This document shows, piece after piece, positions 9,690-22,765 of a DNA stretch of 64,000 bases (position 1 is its first letter; every line of letters starts with the position of its first letter). Source of the stretch: Colius striatus. Its lineage: Eukaryota; Chordata; Aves; Coliiformes; Coliidae. The notes beneath the pieces are model-generated. The model made no database searches and was not told where the DNA came from. It was given only the letters and a program-made list of their open reading frames with translations. Position numbers and translations under genes: made by a program. The stretch lies in contig NC_084769.1 of NCBI RefSeq assembly GCF_028858725.1, forward strand, positions 191,001-255,000. The letters run 5' to 3'.

Positions 9690-12424
9690 AGGGCTGGGAC
9701 GGGACCCCAGGGGTGGGACGGGACCCCAGGGGTGGGATGGGATGGGATGGGACTCCAGGGGTGGGATGGGATGGGACCCCAGGGGTGGGATGGGGTGGAA
9801 TGGGATGGGATGGAATTGGATGAGATGGGACTGGATGGGACCCCAGGGGTGGGATGAGATGGGACCCCAGGGGTAGCACCTCAGGGGTGGGATGGGATAG
9901 GACTACGATGGGACTCCAGGGGTGGGATAGCACTGGGATGGGACTCTGAGGTTGGGATGGGACCCCAGGGATGGGACTTCACGGGTGGGATGGGACCCCA
10001 GGGTTGGGATGGGACTGGATGGCACCCCAGGGTTGGGATGGGACTGGATGGCACCCCAGGGGTGGGATGGGATGGGATAGGACTGGATGGGACCCCAGGG
10101 TTGGGATGGGACACCAGGGGTGGGACCTCAGAGGTGGGATGGGATAGGACTGGGATGGGACTCCAGGGGTGGGATGACACTGGGATGGGACCCTGAGGTT
10201 GGGATGGGACCCCAAGGATGGGAGTTCAGGGATGGGATGGGACCCCAGGATTGGGATGGGACTGGATGGGACCCCAGGGGTGGGATGGGACCTCAGGGGT
10301 GGGATGGGATGGAATGGGATGGGACCCCAGGGTTGGGATCGAATGGGATGGGATGGGACTTGATTGGACCCAAGGGTTGGGATGTGATGGGACCCCAGGG
10401 GTGGGACCTCAGATGTGGGATGGGATAGGACAGCGATGGGACTCCAGGGGTGGGATGAGACTGGGACGGGACCCCAGGGGTGGGATGCGACCCCAGGGGT
10501 GGGAGCCAGGGGTGGGATGGGACCCGGAGGTTGGGATTGGACCCCAGGGATGGGAACTTAGGGGTGGGATGGGACCCCAGGGGTGGGATGGGACCCCAGG
10601 GGTGGGATGGGATGGGACCCCAGGGGTGGGATGGAATGGGACTGGATGGAACCTCAGGGTTGGGATAGGATGGGACCCAAGGGGTGGGATGGGATGGGTT
10701 GGGATGGGATGAGACCCTAGGGTTGGGATGGGTCCCAAGGGGTGGGGTGGGATGGGTCCCCAGGGGTGGGGTGGGTCCCCAGGGGTGGGATGGGACCCCA
10801 GGGGTGGGATGGGACCCCAGGGGTGGGATGGGATGGGATGGGATGGGACTGGATTGGACCCAGGGGTAGGATGGGATGGGACCCCAGGGGTGGGATGAGT
10901 CCCCAGGGGTGAGATAGGATGGGACCCCAGGGGTGGGATGGGACCCCAGGGGTGGGATGGGATGGGACCCCAGGGGTGGGATGAGTATCCAGGGGTGGGG
11001 TGGGATGGGACCCCAGGGGTGGGATGGGACTTCAGGGGTGCTATGGGACCCCAATGGTGGGATGGGATGGGACCCCAGGGTTGGGATTGGATGCGACCCC
11101 AGGGGTGGGATGAGTCCCCAAGGGTGGGATGGGATGGGACCCCAGGGGTGGGATGGGACTGGATTGGACCCCAGGGGTGGGATGGGTCCCTAGGGATGGG
11201 ATCGGACCCCAGGGGTGGGATGGGATGGGACTGGATGGGACCCCAGGGGTGGGATGACACTGGGATGGGACCCTGAGGTTGGGATGGGACCCCAAGGATG
11301 GGAGTTCAGGGATGGGATGGGACCCCAGGATTGGGATGGGACTGGATGGGACCCCAGGGGTGGGATGGGACCCCAGGGTGGGATGGGATGGAATGGGATG
11401 GGACCCCAGGGTTGGGATCGAATGGGATGGGATGGGACTTGATTGGACCCAAGGGTTGGGATGTGATGGGACCCCAGGGGTGGGACCTCAGATGTGGGAT
11501 GGGATAGGACAGCGATGGGACTCCAGGGGTGGGATGAGACTGGGACGGGACCCCAGGGGTGGGATGCGACCCCAGGGGTGGGAGCCAGGGGTGGGATGGG
11601 ACCCGGAGGTTGGGATTGGACCCCAGGGATGGGAACTTAGGGGTGGGATGGGACCCCAGGGGTGGGATGGGACCCCAGGGGTGGGATGGGATGGGACCCC
11701 AGGGGTGGGATGGAATGGGACTGGATGGAACCTCAGGGTTGGGATAGGATGGGACCCAAGGGGTGGGATGGGATGGGTTGGGATGGGATGAGACCCTAGG
11801 GTTGGGATGGGTCCCAAGGGGTGGGGTGGGATGGGACCCCAGGGGTGGGATGGGTCCCCAGGGGTGGGATGGGACCCCAGGGGTGGGATGGGACCCCAGG
11901 GGTGGGATGGGATGGGATGGGATGGGACTGGATTGGACCCAGGGGTAGGATGGGATGGGACCCCAGGGGTGGGATGAGTCCCCAGGGGTGAGATAGGATG
12001 GGACCCCAGGGGTGGGATGGGACCCCAGGGGTGGGATGGGACCCCAGGGGTGGGATGAGTATCCAGGGGTGGGGTGGGATGGGACCCCAGGGGTGGGATG
12101 GGACTTCAGGGGTGCTATGGGACCCCAATGGTGGGATGGGATGGGACCCCAGGGTTGGGATTGGATGCGACCCCAGGGGTGGGATGAGTCCCCAAGGGTG
12201 GGATGGGATGGGACCCCAGGGGTGGGATGGGACTGGATTGGACCCCAGGGGTGGGATGGGTCCCTAGGGATGGGATCGGACCCCAGGGGTGGGATGGGAT
12301 GGGACTGGATGGGACCCCAGGGTTGGGATGGGATGGCACCCCAGGGGTGGGACCTCAGGGGTGGGATGGTATAGGATTGGGATGGGACTGCAGGGGTGGG
12401 ATGAGACTGGGATGGGACCCTCAT
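9690..12424. repeat. G-rich array 1, GPT intron
   Basis: Units built from GGGACCCCAGGGGTGGGAT plus variable (GGGAT)n and occasional GGACTGGAT. About 1.07 kb is tandemly duplicated: 10.20-11.28 and 11.28-12.34 kb share rare variants in the same order. The plus strand has many GGGATGGGATGGGATGGG runs that satisfy the G-quadruplex rule. All frames are open; no protein is called. Confidence 0.95.
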
Positions 12425-14231
12425 TGTTCCTGTGCCCACATCATGTCCCCTCACCATCCCTGTGCCCACATTGTCTTCCCTTATTTTCCCTGTGCCAACA
12501 CTGTGCCCCTCACCATCCCTGTGCCCACACCGTGTCCCACATCATCCTTGTGCGCACATCGTGTCCCACACCATCACTGTGCCCACACCTTGTCCCACAC
12601 CATCCTTATGCCCACACCATGTCCGATGCAGTCCCTGTGCCCACACCGTGTCCCCTCATTGTCCCTGTGCCCACAGTGTGCCCTCACCATCCCTGTACCC
12701 ACACCGTGTCCCCTCACCATCCCTGTACCCACACCGTGTCCCCTCATTGTCCCTGTGCCCACACCGTGTCCCCCCACCTTACCTATGCCCACACTGTGTC
12801 CCCTCACCATCCATGTGCCCACACCATGTCCCCTCATGATCCCTGTGCCGACACCATGTCCCTCACCATCCCTGTGCCCACACTGTGTCCCCACACCGTC
12901 CCTATGCCCACACAATGTCCCCTCATTGTCCATGTACAGTGTCCCACACCATCCCTGTGCCCACACCGTGCTCCACACCATCCCTGTGCCCATACCATGT
13001 CCCCTCACCATCCCTGTGCCCACACTGTGCCCCTCACAATCCCTGTGCCCACACCTTTGTGTCCTCTCACTATCCCCTTGTCCCCTAACCATCCCCGTGT
13101 CCCCTCACCACCCCGTTCTCCCCTCACCATCCCCATCTCCCCTCACCAACCCCCGTGTCCCCTCACCACCCGCTGTGTCCCCTCACCAGTCCCATGTCCC
13201 CTCACCATCCCTGTGCCCACACTGTACCCGTCACCATCCCATTGTCCCCTCACCATCCCCGTGTCCATTCACCATCCCCGTGTCCATTCACCACCCCCTT
13301 GTCCCCTCACCATCCCAGTGTCCCCTCACCCCCGCCATGTCCCCTCACCACCCCTTTTTCCCCTCAACCTCCTTCTCCCCTCACCACCCCCTTCTCCCCT
13401 CACCACCCCCTTCTCCCCTCACCATCCCCTTCTCCCCTCACCACCCCCTTCTCCCCTCACCATCCCAGTGTCCCCTCACCCCCGCCGTGTCCCCTCACCA
13501 CCCCTTTTTCCCCTCAACCTCCTTCTCCCCTCACCACCCCCTTCTCCCCTCACCATCCCCGTGTCCCCTCACCATCCCCATGTCCCCTCACCCCCGCCGT
13601 GTCCCCTCAACCCCCCGTGTCCCCTCACCAGCCCCGTGACCCCTCACGACCCCCGTGTCCCCTCACCTGCCAAATGTCCCCTCACCACCCCCTTGTCCCC
13701 TCACCTTCCCCTTCTCCCCTCACCACTCCCGTGTCCCCTCAACTGCCCCGTGTCCCCTCACGAGCCCTTTTCCCCTCACCCCCCCCGTGTCCCCTCACCA
13801 CCCCCATGTCCCCTCACCATCCCCTTCTCCCCTCACAACCCTTCTCCCCTCACCACCCCTGTGTCCCCTCACTATCCCCTACTCCCTTCACCGTCCCCGT
13901 GTCCCCTCACCCCCCCGTGTCCCCTCACGCCCCCCGTGTCCCCTCACTAACCCATTTTCCCCTCACCACCCGTGTCCCCTCACCAACCCTTTTACCCTCA
14001 CCAACCCCGTTTTCCCCTCACCATCCCTGTGTCCCCTCACCACCCCCTTCTCCCCTCCAAAACCCCCGTGTTCCCTCACCAGCCCCGTGTTCCCTCACCA
14101 GCCCCATGTTCCCTCACCATCTCGATGTCCCCTCATCTCCCCCGTGTCCCCTCCCCACCCCCTTCTCCCCTCCACAATCCCCGTGTCCCCTCACCATCCC
14201 CTTCTCCCCTCACCATCCCCATGTCCCCCCC
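12425..14231. repeat. C-rich array 2, upstream of GPT exon copy 2
   Basis: The left part (12.43-13.07 kb) is CATCCCTGTGCCCACACCGT-type; the right part (13.07-14.23 kb) is CCCCTCACCATCCCCGTGT-type. Array 3 shows the same two-part order. The switch from the G-rich array is abrupt after GGGATGGGACCCTCATTG. Confidence 0.93.
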
Positions 14232-14288
14232 CATCGTGTCCGCAGCCCCCCGTCGCCCCCCATCATGCCATGTCTGTGCCCTCAAACA

Positions 14289-14529
14289 ATCCTGAAGCTG
14301 CTGGTGACGGGCTGGGCGCCCTCTCGCACGCGGGTGCTGATGCCCATCCTGCAGTACCCGCTGTACTCGGCCACCATCGCCGAGCTGGGGGCCGTGCAGC
14401 TCGGCTACTACCTGGACGACGAACGCTGCTGGGCACTGGCGCTGAGTGAGCTGCGGCGGGCGCTGGCCGAGGGCCGCCGGCACTGCTGCCCACGGGTGCT
14501 GTGCATCATCAACTCCGGCAGCCCCACCA
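14289..14529 (+). pseudogene. GPT: GPT internal exon, copy 2 (open frame, altered motif and donor)
   Basis: This is the only copy whose reading frame is open across the exon (241 nt). It still departs from the family. The PLP-site motif reads NSGSPT, and the last exon base is A instead of G (CCACCA|GTACCC), so splicing would give Arg where Gly is expected. A Trp replaces Ser after LLVTG (TGG for TCG in copies 1 and 3). The expected acceptor position reads CCCTCAA rather than CCCTCAG. The nearest AG is the CGCAG at 14241-14245, which would add 43 nt. It could be the expressed copy if any is, but several conserved sites are changed. Confidence 0.85.
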
Positions 14530-14544
14530 GTACCCTGCGGCACC

Positions 14545-17500
14545 AAGGGCTGGGACGGGACCCCAGGGGTGGGATGGCATGGGATGGTACTGGATGGGAC
14601 ACCAGGGTTGGGATGGGATGGGACCCTAGGGATGGAACCCCAGGGGTGGGATGGGACCCTGAGGTGGGGATGGGACCCCAGGGATGGGACTTCAGGGGTG
14701 GGATGGGACCCCAGGGTTGGGATGGGACTGGATGGGACGGGTTGGGACCCCAGGGGTGGGATGGGACGGGATGGGAAACCAGGGTTGGGATGGGATGGGT
14801 CCCCAGGGGTGGGGTGAGTTCCCAGTGGTGGGATGGGATGGGACCCCAGGGTTGGGATGGGACCTCAGGGGTTGGATGGGACTGGAAGGGACCCCAGGGT
14901 TGGGATGGGACCACAGGGGAGGGATGGGACCCCAGGGGTGGGATGGGACCCCAGGGGTGGGATGGGATGGGATGGGACTGGCTGGGACGCCAGGGTTGGG
15001 ATGGGATGGGACCCTAGGGATGGAACCCCAGGGGTGGGATGGGATGGGACTCCAGGGGTGGGATGGGACCCCAGGGGTGAGATAGGATGGGACACCAGGG
15101 TTGGGATCGGACCCCAGGGGTGGGACCTCAGGGGTGGGATGGGATAGGACTGGGATGGGACCCCAGGGGTGGGATGAGATGGGACCCCAGGGGTGGGACC
15201 TCAGGGGTGGGATGGGATAGGACTACGATGGGACTCCAGGGGTGGGATGACACTGGGATGGGACCCTGAGGTTGGGATGGGACCCCAGAGATGGGACTTC
15301 AGGGGTGGGATGGCACCCCAGGGTTGGGATGGGATGGGACCCCAGGGGTGGGATGGGATGGGACCCCAGGGATGGGACCCCAGGGGTGGGACCTCAGAGG
15401 TGGGATGGGATAGGACTGGGATGCGACCCCAGGGGTGGGACTCCAGAGGTGGGATGGGACCCTGAGGTTGGGATGGGACCCCGGGGATGGGAGTTCAGGG
15501 ATGGGATGGGACCCCAGGATTGGGATGGGACTGGATGGGACCCCAGGGGTGGGATGGGACCTCAGGGGTGGGATGGGACCTCAGGGGTGGGATGGGATGG
15601 AATGGGATGGGACCCCAGGGTTGGGATCGAATGGGATGGGATGGGACTTGATTGGACCCAAGGGTTGGGATGTGATGGGACCCCAGGGGTGGGACCTCAG
15701 ATGTGGGATGGGATAGGACTGCGATGGGACTCCAGGGGTGGGATGAGACTGGGATGGGACCCCAGGGGTGGGATGGGACCCCAGGGGTGGGATGGGACCC
15801 GGAGGTTGGGATGGGACCCCAGGGATGGGAACTTAGGGGTGGGATGGGACCCCAGGGGTGGGATGGGATGGGACCCCAGGGGTGGGATGGGATGGGACTG
15901 GATGGAACCTCAGGGTTGGGATAGGATGGGACCCAAGGGGTGGGATGGGATGGGTTGGGATGGGATGGGACCCTAGGGTTGGGATGGGTCCCAAGGGGTG
16001 GCATGGGATGGGACCCCAGGGGTGTGATGGGATGGGACCCTAGGGATGGGATGGGATCCTTGGGGTGGGATGAGTCCCCAGGGGGGGGATGAGTCCCCAG
16101 AGGTGGGATGGGTCCACAGGGGTGGGATGGGTCCACAGGGGTGGGATGGGATGCGATGGGACTGGATTGGACCCCAGGGGTAGGATGGGATGGGACCCCA
16201 GGGCTGGGATGAGGCCCCAGGGGTGAGATAGGATGGGACACCAGGGTTGGGATCGGACCCCAGGGGTGGGACCTCAGGGGTGGGATGGGATAGGACTGGG
16301 ATGGGACCCCAGGGCTGGGATGCGACCCCAGGGGTGGGACTCCAGAGGTGGGATGGGACCCTGAGGTTGGGATGGGACCCCAGGGATGGGAATTCAGGGC
16401 TGGGATGGGACCCCAGGGTTGGGATGGGACTGGATGGGACGGGTTGGGACCCCAGGGGTGGAATGGGATGGGACTCCAGTGTTGGGATGGGATGGGATGG
16501 GAACCCAGGGTTGGGATGGGATGGGATGGTACTGGATGGGACACCAGGGTTGGGATGGGATGGGACCTTAGGGGTGGGACCTCAGGGGTGGGATGGGATA
16601 GGACTGGGATGGGACTCCAGGGGTGGGATGAGACTGGGATGGGACCCCAGGGTGGGATGCGACCCCAGGGGTGGGACCCCAAGGGTGGGATGGGACCCTG
16701 AGGTTGGAATGGGACCCCAGGGGTGGGATTTCAGGGGTGGGATGGGACTCCAGGTTTGGGATGGGACTGGATGGAACCCCAGGGATGGGATGAGTCCCCA
16801 GGGGTGGGATGGGATGGGACCCCAGGGGTGGGATGAGTCCCCAGGAGTGGGATGGGACCTCAGGGGTGGGATGGGATCCCAGGGTTGGGATGGGACTGGA
16901 TGGGACCCCAGGGTTGGGATGGGATGGGACCCTAGGGGTGGGATGAGTCCCCAAAGGTGGGATGGGATGGGACCCCAGGGGTGGGATAGGACCCCAGGGG
17001 TGGGATGGGATGGGACTGGATTGGACCCCAGGGTTGGGATGGGTCCCCAGGGGTTGGATGGGATGGGATGGGACCCCAGGGTTGGGATGGAATGGGATGG
17101 GATGGGACTGGATGGGACCCTAGGGTTGGGATGGGATGGGACCCCAGGGGTGGGACCTCAGGGGTGGGATGGGATAGGATTGGGATGGGACTCCAGGGGT
17201 GGGATGAGACTGGATGGGACCCCAGGGGTGGGATGCGACCCCAGGGGTGGGACCCCAAGGGTGGGATGGGACCCTGAGGTTGGAATGGGACCCCAGGGGT
17301 GGGACTTCAGGGGTGGGATGAGACCCCAGGGGTGGGATGGGACTGGATGGGACCCCTGGGGTGGGATGGGACTGGATGGGACACCAGGGTTGGATAGTTC
17401 CCCAGGGGTGGGATGAGTCCCCAGGGGTGGGATGAGTCTTCAGGGGTGGGATGGAATGGGACCCCAGGGGTGGGATGGGATTGGATTGGACCCCAGGGTT

Positions 17501-20500
17501 GGGATGGGTCCCCAGGGGTGGGATGGGATGGGATGGGACCCCAGGGTTGGGATGGGACCCCAGGTGTGGGATGGGATGGGTACCCAGGGGTGGGATGGGA
17601 TGGGTACCCAGGGGTGGGATGGGATAGGATGGGATGGGACTGGATGGAACCCTAGGGTTGGGATGGGACCTGGATTGGGACTCCAGGGGTGGGATGAGAC
17701 TGAGATGGGACCCCAGGGGTGGGATGCGACCCCAGGGGTGGGATGGGATGGGGTGGGATGGGACCCGGAGGTTCGGATGGGACCCCAGGGATGGGAACTT
17801 AGGGGTGGGATGGGACCCCAGGGGTGGGATGGGACTGGATGGGTCCCCAGGGGTGGGATGGGACTGGATGGGTCCCCAGGGGTGGGATGCGACCTCAGGG
17901 GTGGGATGGGATCGGATGGGACCCCAGGGTTGGGATGAGATGGGACCCCAGGGGTGGGATGGGTTCCCAGGCATGGGATGAGTCCCCAGGGGTGGGATGA
18001 GTCCCCAATGGTGTGATGGGATAGGACCCCAGGGGTGTGATGGGACCTCAGGGTTGGGATGGGACCGGAGGTGTGGGATGGGATGGGTCCCCAGGGGTGG
18101 GATGGGACGGGACCCCAGGGTTGGGATGAGTCCTCAGGGGGTGATGGGATGGGTCCCCAGGGGTTGGATGGGATGGGACCCCAGGGGTGGGATGGGATGG
18201 GACCCCAGGGGTGGGATGGGATGGCATGGGATGGGACTGGATGGGACCCTAGGGTTGGGATGGGATGGGACCTTAGGGGTGGGACCTCAGAGGTGCAATG
18301 GGATAGGACTGGGATGGGACTCCAGGGGTGGGATGAGACTGGGATGGGACCCCAGGGGTGGGATGCGACCCCAGGGGTGGGACCCCAAGGGTGGGATGGG
18401 ACCCTGAGGTTGGAATGGGACCCCAGGGGTGGGATTTCAGGGGTGGGATGGGACTCCAGGTTTGGGATGGGACTGGATGGAACCCCAGGGATGGGATGAG
18501 TCCCCAGGGGTGGGATGGGATGGGACCCCAGGGGTGGGATGAGTCCCCAGGAGTGGGATGGGACCTCAGGGGTGGGATGGGATCCCAGGGTTGGGATGGG
18601 ACTGGATGGGACCCCAGGGTTGGGATGGGATGGGACCCTAGGGGTGGGATGAGTCCCCAAAGGTGGGATGGGATGGGACCCCAGGGGTGGGATAGGACCC
18701 CAGGGGTGGGATGGGATGGGACTGGATTGGACCCCAGGGTTGGGATGGGTCCCCAGGGGTTGGATGGGATGGGATGGGACCCCAGGGTTGGGATGGAATG
18801 GGATGGGATGGGACTGGATGGGACCCTAGGGTTGGGATGGGATGGGACCCCAGGGGTGGGACCTCAGGGGTGGGATGGGATAGGATTGGGATGGGACTCC
18901 AGGGGTGGGATGAGACTGGATGGGACCCCAGGGGTGGGATGCGACCCCAGGGGTGGGACCCCAAGGGTGGGATGGGACCCTGAGGTTGGAATGGGACCCC
19001 AGGGGTGGGACTTCAGGGGTGGGATGAGACCCCAGGGGTGGGATGGGACTGGATGGGACCCCTGGGGTGGGATGGGACTGGATGGGACACCAGGGTTGGA
19101 TAGTTCCCCAGGGGTGGGATGAGTCCCCAGGGGTGGGATGAGTCTTCAGGGGTGGGATGGAATGGGACCCCAGGGGTGGGATGGGATTGGATTGGACCCC
19201 AGGGTTGGGATGGGTCCCCAGGGGTGGGATGGGATGGGATGGGACCCCAGGGTTGGGATGGGACCCCAGGTGTGGGATGGGATGGGTACCCAGGGGTGGG
19301 ATGGGATGGGTACCCAGGGGTGGGATGGGATAGGATGGGATGGGACTGGATGGAACCCTAGGGTTGGGATGGGACCTGGATTGGGACTCCAGGGGTGGGA
19401 TGAGACTGAGATGGGACCCCAGGGGTGGGATGCGACCCCAGGGGTGGGATGGGATGGGGTGGGATGGGACCCGGAGGTTCGGATGGGACCCCAGGGATGG
19501 GAACTTAGGGGTGGGATGGGACCCCAGGGGTGGGATGGGACTGGATGGGTCCCCAGGGGTGGGATGGGACTGGATGGGTCCCCAGGGGTGGGATGCGACC
19601 TCAGGGGTGGGATGGGATCGGATGGGACCCCAGGGTTGGGATGAGATGGGACCCCAGGGGTGGGATGGGTTCCCAGGCATGGGATGAGTCCCCAGGGGTG
19701 GGATGAGTCCCCAATGGTGTGATGGGATAGGACCCCAGGGGTGTGATGGGACCTCAGGGTTGGGATGGGACCGGAGGTGTGGGATGGGATGGGTCCCCAG
19801 GGGTGGGATGGGATGGGACCCCAGAGGTTGGATGGGACCCCAGGTGTGGGATGGGACCCCAGGGGTGGGATGGGATGGGACCCCAGGGGTGGGATGGGAT
19901 GGGATGGGACTGGATGGGACCCTAGGGATGGGATGAGAGTGGGATGGGACCCCAGGGGTGGGATGTGACCCCAGGGGTGGGACCCCAAGGGTGGGATGGG
20001 ACCCTGAGGTTCGAATGGGACCCCAGGGATGGGACTTCAGGGGTGGGATGGGACCCCAGGGTTGGGATGGGACTGGATGGGACCCCAGGGTTGGGATGGG
20101 ACCCTAGAGGTGGGATGAGTCCCCAGGGGTGGGATGGGATGGGACTGGATGGGACCCCAGGGTTGGGATGGGTCCCCAGGGGTGGGATTGGACCCCAGGG
20201 GTGGGAGGGGTCCACAGGGGTAGGATGGGACTGGATGGGACCCCAGGGTTGGGATGGGATGGAATGGGATGGGATCCCAGGGGTGGGATGGGATGGAATG
20301 GGATGGGATAGGACTGGGATGGGACTCCAGGGGTGGATTGAGACTAGGATGGGACCCCAAGGGTGGGATGCGACCACAGGGGTGGGATGGGATGTGACCC
20401 CAGGGTTGGGATGGGATGGGAACCCAGGGGTGGGATGGGATGTGACCCCAAGGGTGGGATGAGTCCCCAGGGGTGGGATGGGAGGGGACCGCAGGGGTGG

Positions 20501-20946
20501 GATGCGACCTCAGAGGTGGGATGAGACCCCAGGGTTGAGATGGGATGGGACCCCAGGGGTGGGATTGGATGGGACCCCAGGGTTGGGATGGGACCCCAGG
20601 GGTGTGGTGGGATGGGATGGGAACCCAGGGGAGGGATGAGTCTTCAGGGGTGGGATGGAATGGGACCCCAGGGGTGGGATGGGACCCCAGGGTTGGGATT
20701 GGATGCGACCCCAGGGTTGGGGTGGGATGGGACCCCAGATTTGGGATGGGACCCAATGGTTGGGATGGGATGGAATGGGACCCCAGGGGTGGGATGAGTC
20801 CCCAGGGGTGGGATGGAATGGGATGGGATGGGACTGGATGGGACCCTAGGGTTGGGATGGGATAGGATCCCAGGGGTGGGACCTCAGGGGTGGGATGGGA
20901 TAGGACTGGATGGGACTCCAGGGGTGGGATGAGACTGGGATGGGAC
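14545..20946. repeat. G-rich array 2, GPT intron (6.4 kb)
   Basis: Same unit family as array 1. It contains a recent higher-order duplication: about 16.65-18.10 kb recurs at about 18.36-19.81 kb (offset 1706 bp) with long reading frames unchanged in sequence. The last units read GGGATGGGACCCTCATTGTTCC, the same exit as array 1. Confidence 0.95.
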
Positions 20947-22452
20947 CCTCATTGTTCCTGTGCCCACACTGTGACCCTCACCATCCCTGTGCCCACACTG
21001 TGTCTCACACCATCCCTGTGCCCACAGCGTGTCCCCTCATTGTCACTGTGCCCACACCGTGTCCCACACCATCCTTGTACCGACATCGTGTCCCACACCA
21101 TCGCTGTGCCCACACCTTGTCCCACACCATCCTTATGCCCACACCATGTCCGACACCATCCCTGTGCCCACACCGTGTCCCCTCATTGTCCCTGTGCCCA
21201 CAGTGTGCCCTCACCATCCCTGTACCCACACCATGTCCCACACCATCCCTATGACCACACTGTGCCCCTCCCAATCCATGTGCCCACACTGTGGCCCCCC
21301 ACCATCCCTGTGCCCGGACACCATGTCCCCTCACCATCCCTGTACCCACACCGTGTCCCCTCATTGTCCCTGTGCCCACACCGTGTCCCCCCACCTTACC
21401 TATGCCCACACTGTGTCCCCTCACTATCAATGTGCCCACACCATGACCCATAACATCCCTGTGCCGACACCATGTCCCTCACCATCCCTGTGCCCACACT
21501 GTGCCCCCACACTGTCCCTATGCCCACACAATGTCCCCTCATTGTCCATGTACAAACAGTGTCCCACACCATCCCTGTGCCCACATCGTGCTCCACACCA
21601 TCCCTATGCCCATACCATGTCCCCTCACCATCCCCGTGTCCCCTCACCGTCCCCTTCTCCGCTCACCACGCCCGTGTCCCCGCACCTGCCCCACGCCCCG
21701 TCACCACTCCCTTGTCCCCTCAACCTCCCCTTCTCCCCTCACCATCCCCATCTCCCCTCACCATCCGCTGTGTCCCCTCACCAGTCCCATGTCCCCTCAC
21801 CATCCCCTTCTCCGCTCACCATCCCCGTGTCCATTCACCATACCATTCTCCCCTCACTACTCCCTTGTACCCTCACCATCCCAGTGTCCCCTCACCAGCC
21901 CCGTGGCCCCTCACCATCCCCGTGGCCCCTCACCACCCCCTTTTCCCCTCAACCTCCCCTTCTCCCCTCACCATGCCCGTCTCCCCTCACCATCCCCATG
22001 TCCCCTCACCATCCCTGTCTCCCCTCACCATCCCCTTATCCCCTCACCCCATGTGTCCCCTCACCTGCCCAATGTCCCCTCCACAATGCCTTGTACCCTG
22101 ACCCGCCCATGTCCCCTCACCATCCCCTTCTCCCCTCACCATCCCCGTGTCCCCTCACCACCCCGGTATCCCCTCATCATCCCTTTCTTCCCTCACCACG
22201 CCCTTGTCCCCTCACCAGCCCCGTGTCCCCTCACAATCCCTGTGTCCCCTCAACATGCCCTTATCCCCTCACCACCCCCATGTCCTCTCACCTTCCCCTT
22301 CTCCCCTCACCACCCCCGTGTCCCCTCACCAGCCGCATGTCCCCTCACCCCCCCCGTGTACCATCACCATCCCTGTGCTCACACTGTGCCCCTCACCACC
22401 CCCTTCTCCCCGCACAACCCCCTTCTCCCCTCACCATCCCCATGTCCCCCCC
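20947..22452. repeat. C-rich array 3, upstream of GPT exon copy 3
   Basis: It has the same bipartite arrangement as array 2 (CATCCCTGTGCCCACAC-type, then CCCCTCACCATCCCC-type). The first several hundred bases follow array 2 closely, including GTCCGACACCATCC-like variants, so arrays 2 and 3 are paralogous copies. Confidence 0.93.
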
Positions 22453-22509
22453 CATCGTGTCCGCAGCCCACCGTCGCCCCCCATCATGCCATGCCTGTGC
22501 CCTCAAACA

Positions 22510-22750
22510 ATCCTGAAGCTGCTGGTGACGGGCTCGGCGCCCTCTCGCACGCGGGTGCTGATGCCCATCCTGCAGTACCCGCTGTACTCGGCCACCATCG
22601 CCGAGCTGGGGGCCGTGCAGCTCGGCTACTACCTGGACGACGAACGCTGCTGGGCACTGGCGCTGAGTGAGCTGCGGCGGGCGCTGGCCGAGGGCCGCCG
22701 GCACTGCTGCCCACGGGTGCTGTAAATCATCAACCCTGGCAACCCCACCG
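22510..22750 (+). pseudogene. GPT: GPT internal exon, copy 3 (in-frame stop)
   Basis: The length is normal (241 nt) and the donor is G|GTACCC. A TAA stop at 22723-22725 replaces the Cys codon TGC of the VLCIIN segment (two base changes). Just after the stop, this copy alone keeps the canonical aminotransferase motif NPGNPTG. The acceptor position is CCCTCAA as in the other copies. It looks closest to the ancestral exon in its second half but cannot be translated through. Confidence 0.9.
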
Positions 22751-22765
22751 GTACCCTGCGGCACC

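Noticed and set aside
8362-9876. Long Pro/Ser/His-rich open frames in the C-rich arrays (also 12203-13950, 13155-15017, 21029-22670)
   Set aside because: They follow the minisatellite unit, which lacks stop codons in several frames. Only the GPT exon part is family-like. No start context, domains or codon bias.
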